A stretch of 28,310 nucleotides of DNA, taken from NCBI GenBank assembly GCA_900547285.1, contig URGF01000006.1:1-28310 (forward strand). Reading direction: 5' to 3'. This document shows positions 28,183 to 28,310 of the stretch, piece after piece (the stretch's first letter is position 1; the number at the start of each line of letters is the position of its first letter). Source of the stretch: an uncultured Collinsella sp. (GTDB lineage Bacteria; Actinomycetota; Coriobacteriia; Coriobacteriales; Coriobacteriaceae). The notes below the pieces were generated by a model. That model was not told where the DNA came from and did no database searches. It saw only the letters and a list, made by a program, of their open reading frames with translations. The translations under genes and the position numbers were made by a program.

Positions 28183-28280
28183 AGACGCGCGGTACACAGG
28201 GGCCTGGGCTGAAAAAATTTTAGTCGGTAGTCGGTCGGAGACGGGCGGGCATTACGTTTGTCGCGAGTTCCGCATGCAAA

Positions 28281-28303
28281 GAAGGCCACTTAATGTGGCC
28301 TTC
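28281..28303. terminator. Terminator-like hairpin at the window end
   Basis: GAAGGCCAC (28281-28289) pairs perfectly with GTGGCCTTC (28295-28303) around TTAAT. The leftward side is followed by TTTGC and the rightward side by GTCTTGC. It may end a gene beyond the window. Confidence 0.65.
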
Positions 28304-28310
28304 GTCTTGC

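Overview
The window looks like chromosome from a Coriobacteriia actinobacterium, most likely Collinsella or a close relative. This is an inference from gene content and style, not from a marker gene: most genes are high in G+C with an acetate-forming metabolism (two acetate kinases, Pta), a D-aspartate ligase/aspartate racemase pair, a tryptophan ECF transporter behind a Trp leader peptide, TAGAAT/TATGAT-like -10 boxes and palindromic intergenic elements. No rRNA, tRNA, CRISPR array, IS element or prophage was seen.

Layout. (1) 1-1726: the 5' end of a leftward lysA behind a lysine riboswitch, divergent from an M20 amidohydrolase. (2) 1729-4593: a rightward cluster of two small membrane proteins, an HTH protein and a membrane-anchored Ser/Thr kinase, ended by a shared terminator. 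(3) 4631-5764: a leftward secreted coiled-coil protein with a glucosaminidase/lysozyme-like domain. (4) 6158-8245: D-aspartate ligase and aspartate racemase, predicted to build a D-Asp peptidoglycan cross-bridge. (5) 8371-11753: a leftward operon trpL - trpP - ecfA (fused double ATPase) - ecfT, controlled by Trp attenuation. (6) 11949-13751: a surface-anchored C69-type Ntn hydrolase. (7) 14060-15079: a lipid-kinase-like gene with an overlooked 30-residue membrane miniprotein. (8) 15178-19341: RNase D, a YugP-type zinc protease, XseA/XseB and a HIT protein. (9) 19383-21552: a LysR regulator and a frameshifted MFS transporter in visibly more AT-rich DNA. (10) 21673-25535: tandem acetate kinase paralogues facing pta, separated by terminators and a large hairpin. 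(11) 25768-27994: UDP-galactopyranose mutase coupled to a family 2 glycosyltransferase, followed by another large hairpin.

How the genes fit together. Cell-envelope work dominates: lysine supply, the D-Asp bridge, a wall hydrolase and galactofuranose polymer synthesis. Amino-acid sensing in cis appears twice (lysine riboswitch, Trp attenuator). Acetate kinase and Pta give the ATP-forming end of fermentation. The most unusual signals are the Trp leader with a 21-base inverted repeat bracketing its terminator, an ECF ATPase with one apparently degenerate ATP site, acetate kinase paralogues that differ at a substrate-site residue, a ribosome-binding site inside a 12-bp hairpin, and two large nested hairpins after leftward pta and the rightward glycosyltransferase.
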